DNA of 64,000 nucleotides from Dehalococcoides mccartyi (GTDB lineage: Bacteria; Chloroflexota; Dehalococcoidia; Dehalococcoidales; Dehalococcoidaceae). The position numbers and the translations under genes were made by a program. The stretch covers positions 682,001-746,000 of the forward strand of contig NZ_CP013074.1 of assembly GCF_001889305.1 (NCBI RefSeq), given 5' to 3'. Positions 32,208 through 42,244 of this stretch are shown here, piece by piece. The notes under the pieces are model-generated. The model had not been told where the DNA came from. It saw nothing but the letters and a program-made list of their open reading frames with translations, and ran no database searches. The stretch's first letter is position 1; every line of letters begins with the position of its first letter.

Positions 32208-33329
32208 CTAGCGGGTTTTTAAGAGGTGGGCAAATGCTTTGCCATGCCAGTCAAACCCCAGGTGACTCTTTGCAGCCATCTTCTCAATCATACCATTTGC
32301 GGCACACTTTTTAAAAATTTGTTCCAGCAGGCGGTCATCAAGCCCCGCGTATATCCTGCTGAGGAGTTTGCCAATGTATAGCTCTGATCCTATAAGAGCT
32401 TTCCAGCTTTTTTCATATTCGGCCATATCTGCTTTGGAAAGTTTATTGGTTTTTATTTTTTTATCCAGACAAGCCACCGCCAAATCAGCACACAGCAAAC
32501 CGAAGTATATCCCTCCCCCAGTGGTTGGTTTTAACTGACCGGCAAAATCACCCACCGCCAGTACTCTATCTCCGAAACTGGCGGAAAGATTGCCTGCCGG
32601 AATCGGGCGGCAGGCATATTTTATATTTCTATCGGGTATCAGCCCTTGTTTGTATATAGTATTATGTAAAATACTCCAGCATTCATTTGGGTTTTTACGG
32701 GTCAACAACCCCATTTTAGCTGCATGATCATTTATGGGACTGAGCCAACCGAAATATCCCTGAGATATAGCTTTACCGGTAAAGAGTGACAATGCGGTTG
32801 GTATGGAGGTGTCAACTTCCCCCTGCAAGCCGAAGGCAAAGTGCTTTATTTCTCCTAGTCCGGCTGCCCAGCTGAGTTCAGTATTATATCCTGCGGCCAG
32901 AACAGCGGCTTTGGCAAAGAAAGTTTGCCCTCCTTTGGTGGTTATGCAGATACCATTACCTGTGTTTTCAAGGCCGTTTACCTGGCAGCCGAAATTTATC
33001 TGCACCCCGCAGTTTACGGCCTGTTTTAGTAAACCAGCCTGAAATCCGCCCCTATCCAGCATTATGGCCTGGGGTGTATTCCGCTTAAGCAGTAACTTTC
33101 GCCCGTAAGGTGAATATACGGTAGCTTCCGAAAATATATTTTGTACGTGTTCGGCCTCAAAGCCATATTTTGCGGCACACTCTGTGCTGATTAAACCCGT
33201 ACAGCAAATTTGTTTTACCATCTCCGGCCTTTTTTCCAGCAGCCTTACTTCGTAGCCGCGCTGAGCCAGACACTTGGCGGTGTATATTCCTACCGGCCCC
33301 GCCCCTATTACCAATATATCCGTATTCAT
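32208..33329 (-). CDS. FAD-dependent oxidoreductase, geranylgeranyl reductase family
   Basis: About 373 residues. FAD-binding motif GAGPVGIYTAKCLAQRG near residue 8, and the second flavin motif DRVLAVGDFAGQLKPTTGGGI near residue 275, with the PTTGGG stretch shared with geranylgeranyl reductases and digeranylgeranylglycerophospholipid reductases. These reduce isoprenoid double bonds in lipids or quinone side chains. In a bacterium this may act on polyprenols or quinones; the substrate is unknown. Start is ATG 33329 (MNTDILVIGAG); upstream in-frame codons are not supported. Confidence 0.84.
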   Translation of the reverse strand: MNTDILVIGAGPVGIYTAKCLAQRGYEVRLLEKRPEMVKQICCTGLISTECAAKYGFEAEHVQNIFSEATVYSPYGRKLLLKRNTPQAIMLDRGGFQAGLLKQAVNCGVQINFGCQVNGLENTGNGICITTKGGQTFFAKAAVLAAGYNTELSWAAGLGEIKHFAFGLQGEVDTSIPTALSLFTGKAISQGYFGWLSPINDHAAKMGLLTRKNPNECWSILHNTIYKQGLIPDRNIKYACRPIPAGNLSASFGDRVLAVGDFAGQLKPTTGGGIYFGLLCADLAVACLDKKIKTNKLSKADMAEYEKSWKALIGSELYIGKLLSRIYAGLDDRLLEQIFKKCAANGMIEKMAAKSHLGFDWHGKAFAHLLKTR

Positions 33330-33459
33330 AAAATATATTATCCGTTTTTCAGGTAAAAAAGACAATTGGCAATAATAACACAAAAGAGTATTGTGCTAAA
33401 TCTAAAATAACGTTATAATAAAGGACAAAAGTATAAAATTATGCTTGACAGAGGGGTAT

Positions 33460-33696
33460 ATGATAGTAACCGTAACCAGTGTGGTTATTGCTACTGCAAC
33501 AGGTACGGCGGCAGTTATAGGTGGTGTTTCGCTGGCCTCTCTGATAGCTTTTTTGATTGCCCGGGAGATGGCACTGGCCAGAAAATCCGCTTTTTCCATA
33601 AGGGTAGCCCGCTACCTGGGAATCAGTATTTTCCCCTTGTTTCTGGTGATGGGTGTTATTGTGATTTCCCGTATAATGGAAACGCTAGCCCAGTAA
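33460..33696 (+). CDS. Small two-helix membrane protein
   Basis: A 78-residue protein starting at ATG 33460 with AGAGGGG upstream; an in-frame TTG at 33445 is less likely. Two hydrophobic segments (about 1-30 and 52-72) flank a basic amphipathic stretch, RKSAFSIRVARYLG. No family is recognised. It is divergent from the flavoprotein and its end overlaps the convergent CPBP gene by 12 bases. Confidence 0.6.
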   Translation: MIVTVTSVVIATATGTAAVIGGVSLASLIAFLIAREMALARKSAFSIRVARYLGISIFPLFLVMGVIVISRIMETLAQ

Positions 33697-34425
33697 CAGC
33701 GGCGCTACCGCAAAGAGTATAGTATTTGTTATTCCGTGTGCCAGGGTAACTCCCAGTATAGAGCCTGTCTTTTTGACCAGATAACCGAATATGAGTGCCA
33801 CTCCGAAGACAAAAACGATATCAGTTATGGAAAGAAACCCAATATGGAGTATGGCAAATATTAGGCTGATGTAGATTATTCCCCTTGCCTCGAATGAATC
33901 CAGTGCTGCTTTCTGTAAAACTCCTCTGAATATAAGTTCCTCAACAAATCCGGTTGTGATTAGCAGTATCAGACCGGGCAATACCAGGCTGCTCCAGCTT
34001 AAGGTTTCTATGATGGCTTCAGGTTTTAAAATAGCGTATTCGGCAAAACCCAGCCCTATTCCTGTAAGGCCTATCAGTATCTGTATCGGTATTTTCCCCC
34101 AGTTGAGGCCTATATCTTTAAAATTGTATTCAAGTGTTCTGGCTACTATAACAGTTCCAATCAGCAAAGGCAGGTAGATAACGGGATACCACCATATCTG
34201 GGGAATATCAGAAAGGGGCATAGCCAGGCTGATTATGCGTATCAAGGCTACCAATGAAAGTGACAGAATAAGCCGGTCAGGATGAAAGCGGTTGGTTTTG
34301 GCAACCCGAAAGATGATGCTGAATAAAAGTAATATATATATGCCAAGCCCGAAAAGCGGTTGGCAGGCTACAGTGACAATTTCAGCTGCGGTGATTATCA
34401 GCAGGTAAACCAAGGCACTAAGCAT
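33685..34425 (-). CDS. CPBP-family intramembrane metalloprotease
   Basis: A 246-residue membrane protein with about eight helices. Catalytic signature EELIFRG (EExxxR) near residue 165, then FAILHIGF and LAHGITN, the conserved His motifs of the CAAX-protease/bacteriocin-processing family. These cleave membrane-bound peptides or prenylated proteins; the substrate is unknown. Start ATG 34425 overlaps the end of the site-2 protease by 8 bases, so the two proteases are translated together. Confidence 0.87.
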   Translation of the reverse strand: MLSALVYLLIITAAEIVTVACQPLFGLGIYILLLFSIIFRVAKTNRFHPDRLILSLSLVALIRIISLAMPLSDIPQIWWYPVIYLPLLIGTVIVARTLEYNFKDIGLNWGKIPIQILIGLTGIGLGFAEYAILKPEAIIETLSWSSLVLPGLILLITTGFVEELIFRGVLQKAALDSFEARGIIYISLIFAILHIGFLSITDIVFVFGVALIFGYLVKKTGSILGVTLAHGITNTILFAVAPLLLG

Positions 34426-35533
34426 CCGTAATGCCTTTTACCGGTAATTTATTCATATAGGCTATCAGGCTGTCCAGAGTTATAAAGCCGGATTGGATAT
34501 TTTTACCTTCCAACCTGACTATCTCTATCTTGTCCTCATTCATGCGGCGGGCAATATCCAGAGCATTTTCCTCCGGCGGTATGACTGGTATTTGGCTGAC
34601 AGGAGTATACAGTTCAGCTAAGGGCTTGGATTTAAGATTGTCCGCATTTTTCAGGTTGTGCCGGTTTATTATACCTGCCAGCCCGTTTTCATCTTCAACC
34701 AGTATATATGCCCCGTTTGGTGTTTGGGTCAGATAATCTCCGAAAATCTGGGTGGATTTAGCTTTGGGTATATTAAAGTCAATTACTTCCATAGGTGTGA
34801 CTCTTTTTAACACCTGCTGCAGGGTATACTGGCGGAAACTGGTTCGGGCGGTATCAGATAAATACCAGCCTAGCAATCCCAGCCAGACGCCGGACAACCA
34901 GTCTTGGGTGCGTATCACGATAAATATTCCGGCCGCTATAAAAAAATAACCGAATATCTGGCCTGCTATGGTTGAAATGCGGGTGGATTTGGTCAGGTCT
35001 TTGGTTTGCTGCCAGAAGGCTGCCCGGAGAATGCGCCCTCCATCCAGGGGGAAGCCGGGAATCAGGTTAAATACCGCCAGTATCAGGTTAATCTGAGCCA
35101 GCCAGTAGTTCATTACGGCCAGTTCAGGGCTTTGTCCGTTAAGGTTTATATACAGAACATAAAATATTCCTGCCAGTCCCAAACTTGAGGCCGGTCCGGC
35201 CAGTGCCATTTTAAATTCGCTTCCGGCGGTTTCTGCTTCTTCACTCATATTAGCAGCCCCGCCGAAAATAAAAAGGGTGATGCTTTTTACTTTCATACCG
35301 TTAGCTCTGCCGATTAGGCTGTGAGCAAGTTCATGGACGATTACCGATGCAAAAAACAGCAGGCTGGTAGTAATTCCCATAATCCAGAGCTTGAGATCGT
35401 CGGCATTATCCAAGGTGTCAGGAAATACCTGGGTAGCCAGAAAAACGGATACCAGCCCGAATATGATAAACCAGCCGTAATGAAGGCGGAACTGGATGCC
35501 GAAAAGCTTGCCTATATTTATGCCCTGTTCCAT
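34418..35533 (-). CDS. Second site-2 protease (M50) with CBS-like C-terminus
   Basis: About 371 residues, the same layout as the gene at 30191-31333: HExxH in VHELAHSL near residue 65, FNLIPGFPLDGGRILRA near residue 150, and a C-terminal region with two CBS-like units. Identity between the copies is visible through the membrane half but low in the CBS part. Start ATG 35533 (MEQGINIGKLFGIQ) is used; four upstream codons are possible. It follows thiC by 35 bases and overlaps the CPBP gene, so thiC, this gene and CPBP may share a transcript. Confidence 0.88.
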   Translation of the reverse strand: MEQGINIGKLFGIQFRLHYGWFIIFGLVSVFLATQVFPDTLDNADDLKLWIMGITTSLLFFASVIVHELAHSLIGRANGMKVKSITLFIFGGAANMSEEAETAGSEFKMALAGPASSLGLAGIFYVLYINLNGQSPELAVMNYWLAQINLILAVFNLIPGFPLDGGRILRAAFWQQTKDLTKSTRISTIAGQIFGYFFIAAGIFIVIRTQDWLSGVWLGLLGWYLSDTARTSFRQYTLQQVLKRVTPMEVIDFNIPKAKSTQIFGDYLTQTPNGAYILVEDENGLAGIINRHNLKNADNLKSKPLAELYTPVSQIPVIPPEENALDIARRMNEDKIEIVRLEGKNIQSGFITLDSLIAYMNKLPVKGITDA

Positions 35534-35568
35534 ATCACCTGACAATCTTTAAAAAAATATATCTTATG

Positions 35569-36864
35569 CTAGCACCGCGAGACGGAAACGCCAAGATGTT
35601 TTTCAGCCAGTTCCATGGCGCAGAAGTCCCCGCACATGCTGCAGGCTTTACCTTTGGTTTTAAAGCGGTCACGTGTAAACCTGGCATGTTCCGGGTCAAG
35701 TGAAAGATTAAGCTGACTTTCCCAGTCTAATTTCTTACGGGCAATGGCCATCTGCCGGTCACGTTCTGCTGCCCCGTTTACCCCCTTTACAATATCAGCG
35801 GCATGGGCGGCAATGCGTGAGGCAATCACACCGTCTCTTACGTCGGTAACATCCGGCAGAGACAGGTGCTCAGCTGGGGTAACGTAACACAGGAAATCAG
35901 CACCGGCAGCTGCTGCAATTGCCCCGCCGATAGCTCCGGTAATATGGTCATAGCCGGGGGCAATATCGGTCACCAGCGGGCCAAGCACATAAAAGGGGGC
36001 GTCTTCACAGACGGATTTCTGCAGGTGTATATTGGCCTCTATCTGGTTCAAAGGCACATGCCCGGGACCCTCCACCATTACCTGCACTTCGGCGTCTCTG
36101 GCTCTTTTTACCAGTTCACCCAGCACCAGCAGTTCAGCTACCTGGGCGCGGTCTGTTGCATCTGCAATACAGCCGGGGCGCAGCCCGTCTCCCAGGCTCA
36201 AAGTAACATCATATTCGCGGCAGATATCCAGCAGGCGGTCAAAATATTCATAAAGCGGGTTTTCTGCCTGGTGGAATACCATCCAGCCGGCGGTAAAAGT
36301 ACCCCCGCGGGAAACTATATCGGTAAGCCTGCCTTGCCCTTTGAATGTATCTATGACCTGGCGGGTAACCCCGCAGTGTACAGTTACAAAATCAACCCCC
36401 TCTTTGGCCTGGGATTCTATTGCACCAAACAGATCGTCAGATGTCATCTTTACCATAGCACCGTAACGGTCTTTAGCTTCCACAGCTGCCTGATAGACAG
36501 GCACAGTCCCCAGCGGAAGGCAGGTATTTTTCAGTATAGCCTGGCGGACTGAATTTATCTTGGGGCCGGTGGAGAGGTCCATTATGGTATCGGCACCTGC
36601 CATTTCGGCCATTTTCAGTTTTTCAATTTCACTTGCCACCGAACCAAAGTCTGTGGAAGTGCCGATATTGGCATTTACCTTGGTGGAAAGTCCCTTGCCT
36701 ATACCGCACAGCTTCAGATTGTTATGGAGTTTGTTGGCAGGTATTACAATATTACCGTCAGCTACGCCTTGGCAGATAAACTCCGGCGGTAGTCCTTCAA
36801 TCTTGGCTACGGCTTCCATTTCGGGAGTGATAATGCCTCTTCGGGCTTGCTTGAGTTGGGTCAT
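35569..36864 (-). CDS. thiC: Phosphomethylpyrimidine synthase
   Basis: About 431 residues. Radical SAM-type enzyme that rearranges 5-aminoimidazole ribotide into HMP-phosphate, the pyrimidine half of thiamine. The C-terminal cluster motif CSMCGDFC binds the [4Fe-4S] cluster; [14 protein letters not shown] and [16 protein letters not shown] are family hallmarks. ATG 36864 begins [16 protein letters not shown]; the longer frame runs into the riboswitch and is rejected. Controlled by the TPP riboswitch at 36930-37008. ThiD2-ThiE lies at 42245-43303. Confidence 0.94.
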   Translation of the reverse strand: MTQLKQARRGIITPEMEAVAKIEGLPPEFICQGVADGNIVIPANKLHNNLKLCGIGKGLSTKVNANIGTSTDFGSVASEIEKLKMAEMAGADTIMDLSTGPKINSVRQAILKNTCLPLGTVPVYQAAVEAKDRYGAMVKMTSDDLFGAIESQAKEGVDFVTVHCGVTRQVIDTFKGQGRLTDIVSRGGTFTAGWMVFHQAENPLYEYFDRLLDICREYDVTLSLGDGLRPGCIADATDRAQVAELLVLGELVKRARDAEVQVMVEGPGHVPLNQIEANIHLQKSVCEDAPFYVLGPLVTDIAPGYDHITGAIGGAIAAAAGADFLCYVTPAEHLSLPDVTDVRDGVIASRIAAHAADIVKGVNGAAERDRQMAIARKKLDWESQLNLSLDPEHARFTRDRFKTKGKACSMCGDFCAMELAEKHLGVSVSRC

Positions 36865-36929
36865 GATTTTCCCCTGAAAATAAATTAACCAAGGCAAAGC
36901 GTTAACTTTAGACCCTGGTCTCAAAGTTC

Positions 36930-37008
36930 GCTTCCCTACGCTCGTATTATCGAGGTCAGGTTTTAGGGTTGGCTATGTGCCTCTCAGCCTTGAGCACCCC
37001 TAGCGAGT
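36930..37008 (-). promoter_or_regulatory. TPP riboswitch upstream of thiC
   Basis: On the minus strand the THI-box is clear: P1 arm CTAGGGGTGCTC, the conserved GCTGAGAGG, ACCCTAAAACCTGA, then CTCGATAATACGAGCG and TAGGGAA closing P1. It lies 65 bases before the thiC ATG and should reduce thiC expression when thiamine pyrophosphate is abundant. Confidence 0.93.
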
Positions 37009-37091
37009 TTATGTAAATAAATGATAACACGATTAATTTGTTAAATGCAAAAATAGAGCCTGAAATTTGCCTTTATGATATATTACTATGC

Positions 37092-37799
37092 ATGAATGAA
37101 TTTATTTGCGGGTTGTCATCTTTGGGCATCACTTTGAGTTTTGTCCAGTTTGAGCAGTTTGAAACGTACTACCATGAACTGGTGGACTATAATAGCCGGG
37201 TTAATTTGACGGCTATTACAGAATATAAAGATGTCCAGGTAAAACACTTTTTAGATTCTGTTTCACTAGTATTGGCCGGAATCAAGGGTGACGAAAAAAT
37301 TTTGGATGTGGGCAGCGGAGCCGGTTTTCCCGGTCTGCCACTAAAGATACTTTTTTCTGATATACAGCTTGGTTTACTGGAAGCTACTCAGAAAAAGGCC
37401 CGTTTTTTAAGTGAAATTACTGCCAAACTGGGTTTAACCGGTGTTGAAATAATATCCCAAAGGGCAGAAGATGCGGCTCAAAACCCCCTCTATCGCCAGA
37501 AATACACTCTGGTTACATCAAGGGCAGTGGCAGATATGGCAACTTTGGCTGAGCTGACTCTGCCGTTTTGTGCTCTAGGCGGGCGGGTTATTGCCCCTAA
37601 AAAAGGTGACATTGAAGAAGAGATGGATAGGGCTAATACCGCTGTTAAAAAGATGGGCGGGCGGGTGTTTGAAGTGATAAAGATTGCATTGCCGGGCCTT
37701 GAAGATGGCCGCAAACTGGTGGTGCTGGAAAAAATTTCAAACACCCCGGCTTTGTATCCCCGCCGTGCGGGAATACCGGCTAAAACCCCCTTGATTTAG
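37092..37799 (+). CDS. rsmG: 16S rRNA (guanine527-N7)-methyltransferase
   Basis: About 235 residues. SAM-dependent methyltransferase that modifies G527 of 16S rRNA. Motif [15 protein letters not shown] near residue 75, preceded by NLTAI and VKHFLDS, and TSRAVADM near residue 140 are diagnostic of RsmG. Start taken at ATG 37092 (MNEFICGL); there is no clear Shine-Dalgarno, and upstream starts add residues outside the family. Divergent from thiC. Confidence 0.92.
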   Translation: MNEFICGLSSLGITLSFVQFEQFETYYHELVDYNSRVNLTAITEYKDVQVKHFLDSVSLVLAGIKGDEKILDVGSGAGFPGLPLKILFSDIQLGLLEATQKKARFLSEITAKLGLTGVEIISQRAEDAAQNPLYRQKYTLVTSRAVADMATLAELTLPFCALGGRVIAPKKGDIEEEMDRANTAVKKMGGRVFEVIKIALPGLEDGRKLVVLEKISNTPALYPRRAGIPAKTPLI

Positions 37800-37845
37800 C
37801 TTGTTTGGGGTATAATATAAATAGTAAAATGTAAACGGATAATTC

Positions 37846-37971
37846 ATGGCAAAAACTCTCAAAGGGAGACTGGGGAAAAACCGGTTCTCAAAAAATATCT
37901 ATCTAGATGATGCCCCAAAGGGGTGTAAAGCGGATAGATACCAATATACTTATCTACCGTACGGTTGGTAA
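37846..37971 (+). CDS. Possible 41-residue small protein
   Basis: ATG 37846 to TAA 37971 between rsmG and the R3H ATPase gene. The product [14 protein letters not shown]... is basic and ends in an aromatic YLPYGW. A TATAAT at 37811-37816 lies upstream, but a -35 at good spacing and a strong ribosome site are missing. The frame overlaps the untranslated leader of the next gene and may be chance. Confidence 0.25.
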   Translation: MAKTLKGRLGKNRFSKNIYLDDAPKGCKADRYQYTYLPYGW

Positions 37972-37990
37972 AAAGATTACGGAGGCAGAT

Positions 37991-39520
37991 ATGCCTGAAC
38001 TTTTAACTGATGACCTTAATGCTTTGCTGGAGGTATTGCCTCCCAATATACGCCAGCCGCTTACAAACCCTGCCAACAGAGAAAATCTGATAGAGATTGT
38101 TATGGATTTGGGCCGTAACCCCGAGGCCCGTTTTCCTGACCGTGAAATTATACTGTCTAATCGGGATGTCACCCAGAAAGATATAGATTATGTTTCCTCC
38201 CGCATAGGTGATTTCGGTGATGACAACCGGGCAGGTATTGAACGTACTTTACATCGTATTTCCGCTATACGTAACCGCAAAGGCAAAATAGTAGGCCTAA
38301 CACTTCGGGTAGGACGGGCGGTTTTTGGTACTATCAAAATTATTCAGGACCTTATCCAGTCAGGACAGAGCGTGCTTATGCTGGGGCGGCCGGGTGTAGG
38401 CAAAACCACCATGCTAAGGGAAGTAGCCAGAGTGTTGGCGGGTGATCTTAAAAAACGGGTGGTTATAGTGGATACTTCCAATGAAATTGCAGGTGATGGG
38501 GATATCCCCCACCCCGCAATTGGCCATGCCCGCCGCATGCAGGTTCGCACGCCTGATATGCAGCACGCTGTTATGATAGAGGCAGTTGAAAACCATATGC
38601 CGCAGGTGATTGTAATAGATGAAATAGGCACGGAACTGGAAGCCCTGGCCGCCCGCACCATTGCTGAGCGGGGTGTCCAGCTGGTAGGTACAGCTCACGG
38701 CAATGTGCTGGATAACCTGATGCTTAATCCCACCTTAAGTGACCTTATCGGCGGTATACAGTCTGTTACTCTGGGTGATGAAGAAGCCCGCAGACGGGGC
38801 ACTCAGAAAACTATACTGGAACGGCGCGCCCCGCCCACTTTTCAGGTGATTGTGGAAATACAGGAGCGCAATAAAGTGGCTGTCCACCCGGATGTGGGTG
38901 CGGCGGTAGACTCTATTTTACGGGGTGTGTCCCCTTCGTCTGAAATCCGCTACCTTGATGAAAATGGCGAAGTTGTTATCAGCAAGCAGCAGCCCAGCGA
39001 AGAAAAAGTTAAAGCGGCCGCCGAGAGTTTGCCTTTGCCAAAGGGCAAGGAACTGCCGGTTATGTATCTTTTCGGGGTGAACCGCAGCCGTATGGAAGAA
39101 ATTGCCCGGGAAATGCATCTGGATATCAAGCTGGCCGAACGCCCGGAACAGGCACAGCTGATGGTTACTTCGCGGAATTATTACCGCCGCAAACCCCAAA
39201 GAGTGCGTGATGCCGAAAATATGAATATACCTATATATGTATTAAAGAGCCATACGCCGGGTCAGTTCCACCAGCTTCTGGCTACCCTTAGCGGCAGGGA
39301 TGTGGCTTTTACAGCGGATAAGCCGCCTGAAATAGATTTAGCTATACATGAAGCCGAAGAAGCAATAGCCCAGGTTAAGAGTTCCCATATACCGGTAGAG
39401 CTTAGCCCGCAGGGTGCTTATATAAGGCGCTTTCAGCACATAATAGCTGAAAAAGAGCATCTTTCTTCCCATAGTTTGGGCAAAGAGCCGCACCGCCGGG
39501 TAAGAATATCAAGGGGTTAA
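37991..39520 (+). CDS. AAA/RecA-like ATPase with R3H single-strand nucleic-acid-binding domain
   Basis: About 509 residues. Related to sporulation protein SpoIIIAA and the cyanobacterial/plastid Ycf45. Walker [10 protein letters not shown] near residue 134 and Walker [11 protein letters not shown] near residue 210; the extreme C-terminus has an R3H signature in [13 protein letters not shown]. It probably uses ATP on single-stranded nucleic acid; the cellular role is unknown. GGAGG precedes ATG 37991, which decides this start over one at 37907. Followed four bases later by tmk. Confidence 0.87.
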   Translation: MPELLTDDLNALLEVLPPNIRQPLTNPANRENLIEIVMDLGRNPEARFPDREIILSNRDVTQKDIDYVSSRIGDFGDDNRAGIERTLHRISAIRNRKGKIVGLTLRVGRAVFGTIKIIQDLIQSGQSVLMLGRPGVGKTTMLREVARVLAGDLKKRVVIVDTSNEIAGDGDIPHPAIGHARRMQVRTPDMQHAVMIEAVENHMPQVIVIDEIGTELEALAARTIAERGVQLVGTAHGNVLDNLMLNPTLSDLIGGIQSVTLGDEEARRRGTQKTILERRAPPTFQVIVEIQERNKVAVHPDVGAAVDSILRGVSPSSEIRYLDENGEVVISKQQPSEEKVKAAAESLPLPKGKELPVMYLFGVNRSRMEEIAREMHLDIKLAERPEQAQLMVTSRNYYRRKPQRVRDAENMNIPIYVLKSHTPGQFHQLLATLSGRDVAFTADKPPEIDLAIHEAEEAIAQVKSSHIPVELSPQGAYIRRFQHIIAEKEHLSSHSLGKEPHRRVRISRG

Positions 39521-39523
39521 AAT

Positions 39524-40147
39524 ATGTCTTTGTTTATAACATTTGAGGGCGGCGAAGGCTGCGGCAAAAGCACCCAGTCCAAAGCCTTGTACAGGTATCT
39601 GAAAAAACTGGGGCTGGGGTGTGTGCTTACTCACGAACCCGGCGGTACCCGCTCAGGTGATAAAATAACCCGTTTGCTGAAGTGGTCTAAAGAAGAAAAC
39701 ATTTCCCCGCTTACGGAATTGCTTCTTTTCAATGCCTCGCGGTCTATCCTTATAGACAATGTGATTAAACCGGCCTTGCAGGACGGCAATATAGTTATAT
39801 GTGACCGTTATACAGATTCCACCTTGGCATACCAGTGGTACGGGCGGGGGCTTGAGCTGGATACGGTAAAATGTATAAACAATCTGGCAAGCGGTGGTCT
39901 GGTACCTGATTTAACCATCTGGCTGGATATGGATGACAAAGCCGCTCTCCTTCGCAAAGGAAAGTTGCCGCCTGACCGCTTTGAAAGTGAAAATAACGGC
40001 TTCCACCAAAGGGTTCGTGACGGTTTCGGGGTTATTGCCGCTGCCGAACCAAACAGGTTTCTGAAACTGGATGCTTCACTGCCCCAGTCAGAGCTTGCCA
40101 GATGTATCAGGCAAAGGGTTAACGTTCTTTTGAAGCTGCCGCAATGA
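39524..40147 (+). CDS. tmk: Thymidylate kinase
   Basis: A 207-residue P-loop kinase that phosphorylates dTMP to dTDP. P-loop [11 protein letters not shown] at residue 5-15, THEPGGT at 35, the DRY motif [12 protein letters not shown] near 95. The order rsmG, R3H ATPase, tmk, mnmA suggests one long housekeeping operon; the stop overlaps mnmA by four bases. Confidence 0.95.
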   Translation: MSLFITFEGGEGCGKSTQSKALYRYLKKLGLGCVLTHEPGGTRSGDKITRLLKWSKEENISPLTELLLFNASRSILIDNVIKPALQDGNIVICDRYTDSTLAYQWYGRGLELDTVKCINNLASGGLVPDLTIWLDMDDKAALLRKGKLPPDRFESENNGFHQRVRDGFGVIAAAEPNRFLKLDASLPQSELARCIRQRVNVLLKLPQ

Positions 40148-41217
40148 ATGATAATCCTGGACTGATAATGGTAGCTATGAGCGGCGGGGTGGATTCCTCG
40201 GTTGCGGCCATGCTCCTGCTTGAACAGGGATACGATGTAGCCGGGGTCAGCCTGCAACTCAAGTCCAATAATGAACCTTACGGCAACGGCTATAACCTGA
40301 AACTTATTAACCGGGCGCGTGAAGTGGCGGCCGCTCTGAATATCCCCCATTATGTGGTTGATTTGAGTGATATTTTTTCCCAAAGGGTTATTGCAGATTT
40401 CTGCCAGCAGTATTCGCAGGGGCGTACTCCGAACCCCTGTATTCGTTGTAATTATTATGTAAAGATAGGCGCTTTGCTTGATAAAATACCTGATTTCAAT
40501 GCCGGTTATTTAGCTACCGGACATTATGCCCGTGTCCTTTCAGATGGAAACGGCACTCACCTTCTAAAAGGGGCCGATGAGAAAAAAGACCAGTCATATT
40601 TTTTATACACCCTGCCGCCCGAATCACTGTCCCGTCTTATGTTCCCACTTGGCAAAAGGTACAAAAAGGATATTATCCGTTTAGCGGCTAAGATGAAACT
40701 GCCCGTTTCCCAAAAGGAAAGCCAGGACGTGTGCTTTATACCTGACGGTGATTACAAGTCTTTTCTGTCCACCCGTATGGGATTTACCCCCGGCAAAATT
40801 CTGGATAAAACCGGCAAAATACTGGGCGAACATCAGGGACTACCTCTTTATACCATAGGTCAGAGACAGGGACTGGGCTTGGCTTCAAATGAAAAGCTTT
40901 TTGTATCTGATATGAACCCGGAGGCCAATACCATTACGGTTGCCAGCCATGACCAGCTTTACACCAGCCGCATATTGCTGAGCAACTTCATCTGGCGGGA
41001 AAGCAGTATTTCCATAGATACCCCTGGTATGATAGTCAAAGTCCGCTACAAAGCCGCACCTGCTGAGGTGAAAAAGATATCCCAAACAGGTGATTTTCAT
41101 TTACTCGAACTGGCAACCCCTGTTTGGGCAGCTACCCCTGGTCAGGCAGCCGTTATTTATCTGGGTGATACGGTACTTGGCGGGGGTATTATTGAACACG
41201 GCGGGGATGCCGCCTGA
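40144..41217 (+). CDS. mnmA: tRNA-specific 2-thiouridylase
   Basis: A 357-residue ATP-pyrophosphatase that installs the 2-thio group of s2U34 in Lys, Glu and Gln tRNAs. PP-loop [11 protein letters not shown] near residue 12; the two catalytic cysteines are in NPCIRCN near residue 98 and [10 protein letters not shown] near residue 195; [10 protein letters not shown] follows. Overlaps tmk (ATGA-type) and rnhB, so coupled translation is likely. Confidence 0.95.
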   Translation: MNDNPGLIMVAMSGGVDSSVAAMLLLEQGYDVAGVSLQLKSNNEPYGNGYNLKLINRAREVAAALNIPHYVVDLSDIFSQRVIADFCQQYSQGRTPNPCIRCNYYVKIGALLDKIPDFNAGYLATGHYARVLSDGNGTHLLKGADEKKDQSYFLYTLPPESLSRLMFPLGKRYKKDIIRLAAKMKLPVSQKESQDVCFIPDGDYKSFLSTRMGFTPGKILDKTGKILGEHQGLPLYTIGQRQGLGLASNEKLFVSDMNPEANTITVASHDQLYTSRILLSNFIWRESSISIDTPGMIVKVRYKAAPAEVKKISQTGDFHLLELATPVWAATPGQAAVIYLGDTVLGGGIIEHGGDAA

Positions 41218-41854
41218 TATGCCTGCCGCTATCTGCCCCGGTTGGGCTGAGGAAAAACAGCTCTGGAAGCAGGGTTTTTCATCAATTGCCGGTTTAGACG
41301 AAGCCGGCAGAGGATGTCTGGCCGGACCAGTGGTAGCCGGAGCGGTCATCATGCCGCCCCGGCTAAAGGGCGAATGGGTGGCTATGGTGCGTGACAGCAA
41401 GGTGCTTACCCCCGAAAAACGCGAATACCTTTACTGCCATATTGTTTCCATGGCAATAAGTTTCGGGGTGGGTGTAGTGGATAACACCCAGATTGACTGT
41501 CTGGGGATTGCCCCCGCTACCAGACTTGCCATGAAACAGGCGGTGGAACATTTGGATTGTCGGCCTGATTATTTGCTGGTGGATTACCTGAAACTGCCGG
41601 ATATTCCCCTGCCCCAAAAGGGCATTGTGGACGGCGATGCCCTTTGCTTCAGTATTGCCTGTGCTTCCATTATTGCCAAGGTCAGCCGTGACCGGCTGAT
41701 GTGCGAGCTTGATGCTACCTATCCCGGGTACCACCTTGCCAAACACAAGGGTTACGGTACTGCGCTTCATATGGAGTGCATTTCCCAAAAAGGTATCTCC
41801 CCCATCCACCGCCGCACTTTTGCCCCTTTAAAGAGTATGTTTGATGTCATATAA
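41207..41854 (+). CDS. rnhB: Ribonuclease HII
   Basis: About 215 residues. Cleaves RNA in RNA-DNA hybrids and single misincorporated ribonucleotides. Active-site motif [18 protein letters not shown] near residue 29, later [21 protein letters not shown], and HKGYGT; these are the family hallmarks. ATG 41207 has GGCGGGG upstream and overlaps mnmA by 11 bases; a frame extending to 41090 lies within mnmA. ATG 41219 is an alternative start. Confidence 0.93.
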   Translation: MPPDMPAAICPGWAEEKQLWKQGFSSIAGLDEAGRGCLAGPVVAGAVIMPPRLKGEWVAMVRDSKVLTPEKREYLYCHIVSMAISFGVGVVDNTQIDCLGIAPATRLAMKQAVEHLDCRPDYLLVDYLKLPDIPLPQKGIVDGDALCFSIACASIIAKVSRDRLMCELDATYPGYHLAKHKGYGTALHMECISQKGISPIHRRTFAPLKSMFDVI

Positions 41855-42209
41855 GCGTAAAGCAACAGGTAAACTGGGTGAGGAACTGGCAGCAGAGTAC
41901 CTGATAACTTTGGGCTATCGCATTATCCAGACCAACTGCCGCCTGCCTGAGGGTGAAATTGATATAGTGGGGCAGGATGGTGAGTGTCTGGCATTTATTG
42001 AGGTGCGTACCAAACGCCGCTTGGAATACGGTTTGCCTGCTGAATCTGTTACCCTGCGTAAAAAAGCCCATCTTATTGCCAGTGCCGAAAGCTATATGCA
42101 AAAATACCATCTGGAACACCTGCCCTGCCGGATAGACTTCGTTTCAGTAGACCTCAGCCAGCCTGAACCTAAACTGGAACTGATTAAAAATGCACTGGGC
42201 GAAGAATGA
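41844..42209 (+). CDS. YraN-family (UPF0102) endonuclease-like protein
   Basis: A 121-residue protein of the restriction-endonuclease fold. Shows [12 protein letters not shown], then [22 protein letters not shown], the D...ExK-type layout of UPF0102, and ends DFVSVDL. It nearly always lies next to rnhB, as here (11-base overlap), and has been linked to DNA handling but its function is not settled. Confidence 0.88.
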   Translation: MSYKRKATGKLGEELAAEYLITLGYRIIQTNCRLPEGEIDIVGQDGECLAFIEVRTKRRLEYGLPAESVTLRKKAHLIASAESYMQKYHLEHLPCRIDFVSVDLSQPEPKLELIKNALGEE

Positions 42210-42244
42210 AGACGACAGATATGGGTTTATGTTAAAATCTTGCC

